Below are positions 61,555 to 64,000 of a DNA stretch of 64,000 bases, piece after piece. Both the position numbers and the translations under genes were made by a program. Origin of the DNA: Hetaerina americana (taxonomy: Eukaryota > Arthropoda > Insecta > Odonata > Calopterygidae); the NCBI GenBank assembly GCA_022747635.1, contig JAKTNV010000017.1, positions 1,054,001-1,118,000 of the forward strand. The letters are read 5' to 3'. Within the stretch, counting starts at the first letter, position 1. Every line of letters starts with the position of its first letter. The notes beneath the pieces were generated by a model. That model was given only the letters and a program-made list of their open reading frames with translations, was not told where the DNA came from and searched no databases.

Positions 61555-63453
61555 GTTTTTTAAATAAAGTGTGTGGAATTACAAAGTCAATTATTTCATT
61601 ACATTTCAATAGGAAAAGTATTGATTGAACAAAAACTTTCAGGTAATATGGATTGTTTACGGAAAACTATCTGGTTTAAGTTATTAGGCCAACAATTTTA
61701 GCTGTAAAAATATGAAATCAATAGGTATAACTTACATCTAGACACACTAAATAGCTGTGGGGATAGATAATATCCCTGAAGAACTTATCAACGGTTCATA
61801 AGAACATAGAAATGAGTGTGGATCTAGGAGCTTTCTGAGGGGGTGAAGCCTACTGATATATATTATCTTGAAGTGGAATTTTTGAGAAACTATTCAAATG
61901 CCGAAAAGGAGCTTAACTTTTAAATTACATATATTTAATTTAATAATTATTGATATGATTATGATCAAGGGGGTAATTAAAGCAGAGGGGGGGATTTACC
62001 TACCCTTTGTAACAGTGATTGCATGAAAGGGAACTTTGCTAAGAGATAATTTATAATATTTACAAGGGAGGAATTCGCCTAAGAAGACTCCATTCCATCA
62101 ATATTGATTCCAATCCCCGAAAAGCAGCAGAACGTATGTAAGGATTGCAGGACCTTAAGCCTGATTTCACACGTAGCTTAGAAAGCATGTATGATAAATA
62201 AGAAAAAGATAAGACAGAGGGCTAATGATTATTCAAAGAAAGATCAGTCAGGGAAGAGTAAGGGCAGAGGCACATGTGATACTAGAGCAGCAATGAGTTC
62301 ACTGAAATTAAGAAATCTAGAACTCAAGGTATATTTGCTGGCTAAATGTATCAAGAAGACATTCAACAGTGTAAATATGGCACATGGCTGATTGATTAAC
62401 GTATTACAGAGGACCAGAGTAGACTGGAAAGCTGTCACTAATCAGAAACTTAAAAAGTCACTGACTGTCCAAGTGCAGGCAGAGGATGGGGGAATCTGGA
62501 ATGGGCAGTGATAGGCAAGAGGGTTTGACAAAGTTGTCCATTATTGCGATTGATTTTCAATTTTACGCAGATGAATTGGTTAGAGAGACATGGGAAAGCC
62601 TGGGTGTAAGAAAGAATATAGGTAGAGATATTATATTTCACTGAATTAACATGATCAAGCAACAGATATTCAGTCAGCCAAATTATTACAATCATTGCTG
62701 AATGTACTACAGAACCAGTGTGATACGTATGGGATGCAAACCAATGATAAGAAAATGGAATTAATGAGGCTCTGAACAATTGGGGAAACCAAGTCACACA
62801 TTAAAATTGGAGAGCATTCACTAGAACAGAAAATGTACTAGTTTATGCTCTAAATAAAAATAGTAATGGTCAATGAGACAGGAGGATAAGCATACATTAA
62901 AGGTTTGATAAGGAGAAGAATAGAAAAGATAAAATGCACATGAAGGATAACAAATGAAAAAATGCTACTAGGCATTGTCGGGGAAGAGAGAAGGTTATTG
63001 GAAGAAATTCAAAAAGTGAATGCAGTGCATCCCTAGAGTTTTAGCTCTATTTTAACCCTAGCAGGAAAAAAATAAAGCAAATTTAATGTTTGCTCAAATG
63101 TTCTACTTAATGTCCCAAATAGAATAAAGTCCCCGACACTTCTGTGCCTGAGTACCAATTTTTTTCAGGACCTGAAAACCATAAAAACAAAAAAATAAGG
63201 ACTTTAAAGAACATGACCAGCCGGCAATATTAGTCCAATTTAATTTTAAGTGCTCTGAAAACTAATTTTCATTCTATTAGATAATATCATGAAAAATATG
63301 GTCTGTGATTTGTACATGTACATGGACATCTGCCCACCAAATACGTACATCATTGCTGCAGTGCTGATATAAAATGTCTCATAGCTCTAAAAGTCATTAA
63401 AAACAGAAAATGGAATCAAGAACACAATATCTTTTTCCACTGTTCTTTCTTTA

Positions 63454-63496
63454 GGTAGGACTAGTTTCAACGCTTCAGCATCATCATCAGGTACAA
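63454..63496 (-). ncRNA. Hammerhead-like motif of the Penelope element
   Basis: On the - strand: CTGATGA, a short stem II ATGCT-GA-AGCGT, GAAA, then ACTAGT and C. All core bases are present, but stem II has a wobble and stem I next to the cleavage site does not pair well, so activity is doubtful. Confidence 0.55.
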
Positions 63497-63751
63497 ATTC
63501 ACTCACGAGTAGCAGTACATTTGTACACCATTCTCATGGGGGAAGGGGTAGGTGAGAGAGGGGACGAAGAGTAGGGGTCGTGTTTGGAATTAATGGGAAG
63601 GAGGAGAGGGGCATTTAGCATTTGGAAAGGCATTGAGGGGAGGAAAGGGTAGTTAGGTTTTCCATGAAGGAAAGGGATGCTTCCAGGATTGGGGAGAAGT
63701 GTTCAAACAATAACTCAATGACAAATGACCCTTTTTCAAATTCCTTCTGAC

Positions 63752-63958
63752 TTACAGCTCTTCCCACTTATCCATCCTCCTTCCTTTGGCCATTGGGTGT
63801 ATCAGTTCCGGGTTGAAATTGCTCCCATGATTTTCTACCAACAGATGCTTGGCAAAGTGAGATTGCAACAGGTCACATTTCCTAAAATAACGTTTATGTT
63901 CCTCCGCTTGTGTTCTTAATTATCTCCCTGTTCAGCCTATGAAGGTAGCACTGCAGCC
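63752..63958 (-). pseudogene. Penelope GIY-YIG endonuclease C-terminus, two stops
   Basis: One frame of 69 codons reads GCSATFIG-stop-TGR-stop, then EEHKRYF, SHFAKHLLVENHGSNF and GRRMDKWEEL, ending in TAA. This is the YIGQTGR block and following EH...FA.HL...H region of the GIY-YIG nuclease of Penelope-like elements. The two internal stops replace the residues after YIG and after TGR, so it is inactive. Confidence 0.8.
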
Positions 63959-64000
63959 CTAACATGTTAACTAATAAATCCTACTCTCTCACCCACCCCT

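Larger units (their letters stand above)
61031..61622 (+). mobile_element. Hammerhead-bearing inverted-repeat element, 16-bp TSD
   Basis: CAATAGGAAAAGTATT is at 61031-61046 and 61607-61622, bounding a 560-bp insertion. A 43-bp leader carries TCTCAGGCGTAACTTTGTGG, shared with the 60622 element. Then come two 184-188-bp arms, 61086-61273 and 61423-61610, that are almost perfect inverse copies, around a 149-bp spacer. Each arm includes a hammerhead motif, so both strands encode one. The sense arm ends AAATAAAGTGTGTGGAATTA onward. No coding capacity. Probably a Penelope-derived non-autonomous element. Confidence 0.88.
60395..63015 (+). mobile_element. RTE LINE relic split by two insertions
   Basis: Fragments in order match the main RTE ORF: NKSWIREDTITKK (60565-60605), linker pieces 60820-61030, VPIPEKQQNV...CRTLSLIS (62110-62170), RANDYSKKDQSGKSKGRGT (62215-62275), and EKMLLGIVGEERRLLEEI (62955-63010). 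Interrupted at 60622-60805 and 61047-61606 by the inverted-repeat elements. Old and heavily mutated. Confidence 0.75.
63454..63998 (-). mobile_element. Penelope-like element, 3' end
   Basis: Read right to left: the end of a GIY-YIG coding region (63958-63752), about 250 bases of non-coding sequence, then a hammerhead-like motif (63496-63454). This order, endonuclease then ribozyme-bearing terminal repeat, is that of Penelope-like elements. The rest of the element lies beyond the window. Confidence 0.8.

Noticed and set aside
60241..64000. Further 5' POLA1 exons
   Set aside because: No exonuclease-region motif in any - strand frame; the sequence is explained by RTE and Penelope-like elements.

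Overview
The window is nuclear DNA of an arthropod, almost certainly an insect. It is AT-rich, has long introns full of transposons, and carries two recognisable conserved host genes. The species cannot be named from the sequence.

Host genes. (1) Five 3' exons of an Argonaute-2 type gene lie on the + strand (3422-11587). They encode most of the PIWI domain with all four slicer residues. (2) Thirteen 3' exons of the DNA polymerase alpha catalytic subunit lie on the - strand (60193 down to 12826). They cover polymerase motifs A, B and C and both C-terminal zinc modules. All exon phases join without a gap, and one intron uses a GC donor. The two genes converge tail to tail, with about 1.24 kb between their stop codons. 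Their 5' exons lie outside the window on either side.

Everything else recognisable is mobile DNA. 1-3421 holds an old RTE-type LINE fragment and a TSD-flanked Penelope-like insertion with a 187-bp tandem repeat. The AGO2 introns hold RTE and Tigger/pogo relics, a hairpin repeat and a G-rich tract. The POLA1 introns hold: a Tigger copy (14608-17073); a nearly full-length RTE element with target-site duplication (21788-25157); RTE relics; a 5'-truncated R1-clade LINE with a long open frame (36694-39594) and an older R1-like relic; two almost identical mariners (32765-34080, 39708-41027), each nested in a LINE; a mini-mariner; further mariner relics; fold-back elements; a GC-rich single-ORF retroelement with hepadnavirus-like reverse transcriptase and RNase H motifs (55102-56637); and a tRNA-derived SINE.

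The right end (60.4-64 kb) is an old RTE copy broken by two short inverted-repeat elements that carry hammerhead-ribozyme motifs and have 14- and 16-bp target duplications. It is followed by the 3' end of a Penelope-like element with a decayed GIY-YIG domain.

The strongest candidates for something not well described are these compact hammerhead-bearing inverted-repeat elements, the hepadna-like retroelement, and a mariner whose transposase 3' end was replaced by a copy of its other terminus.
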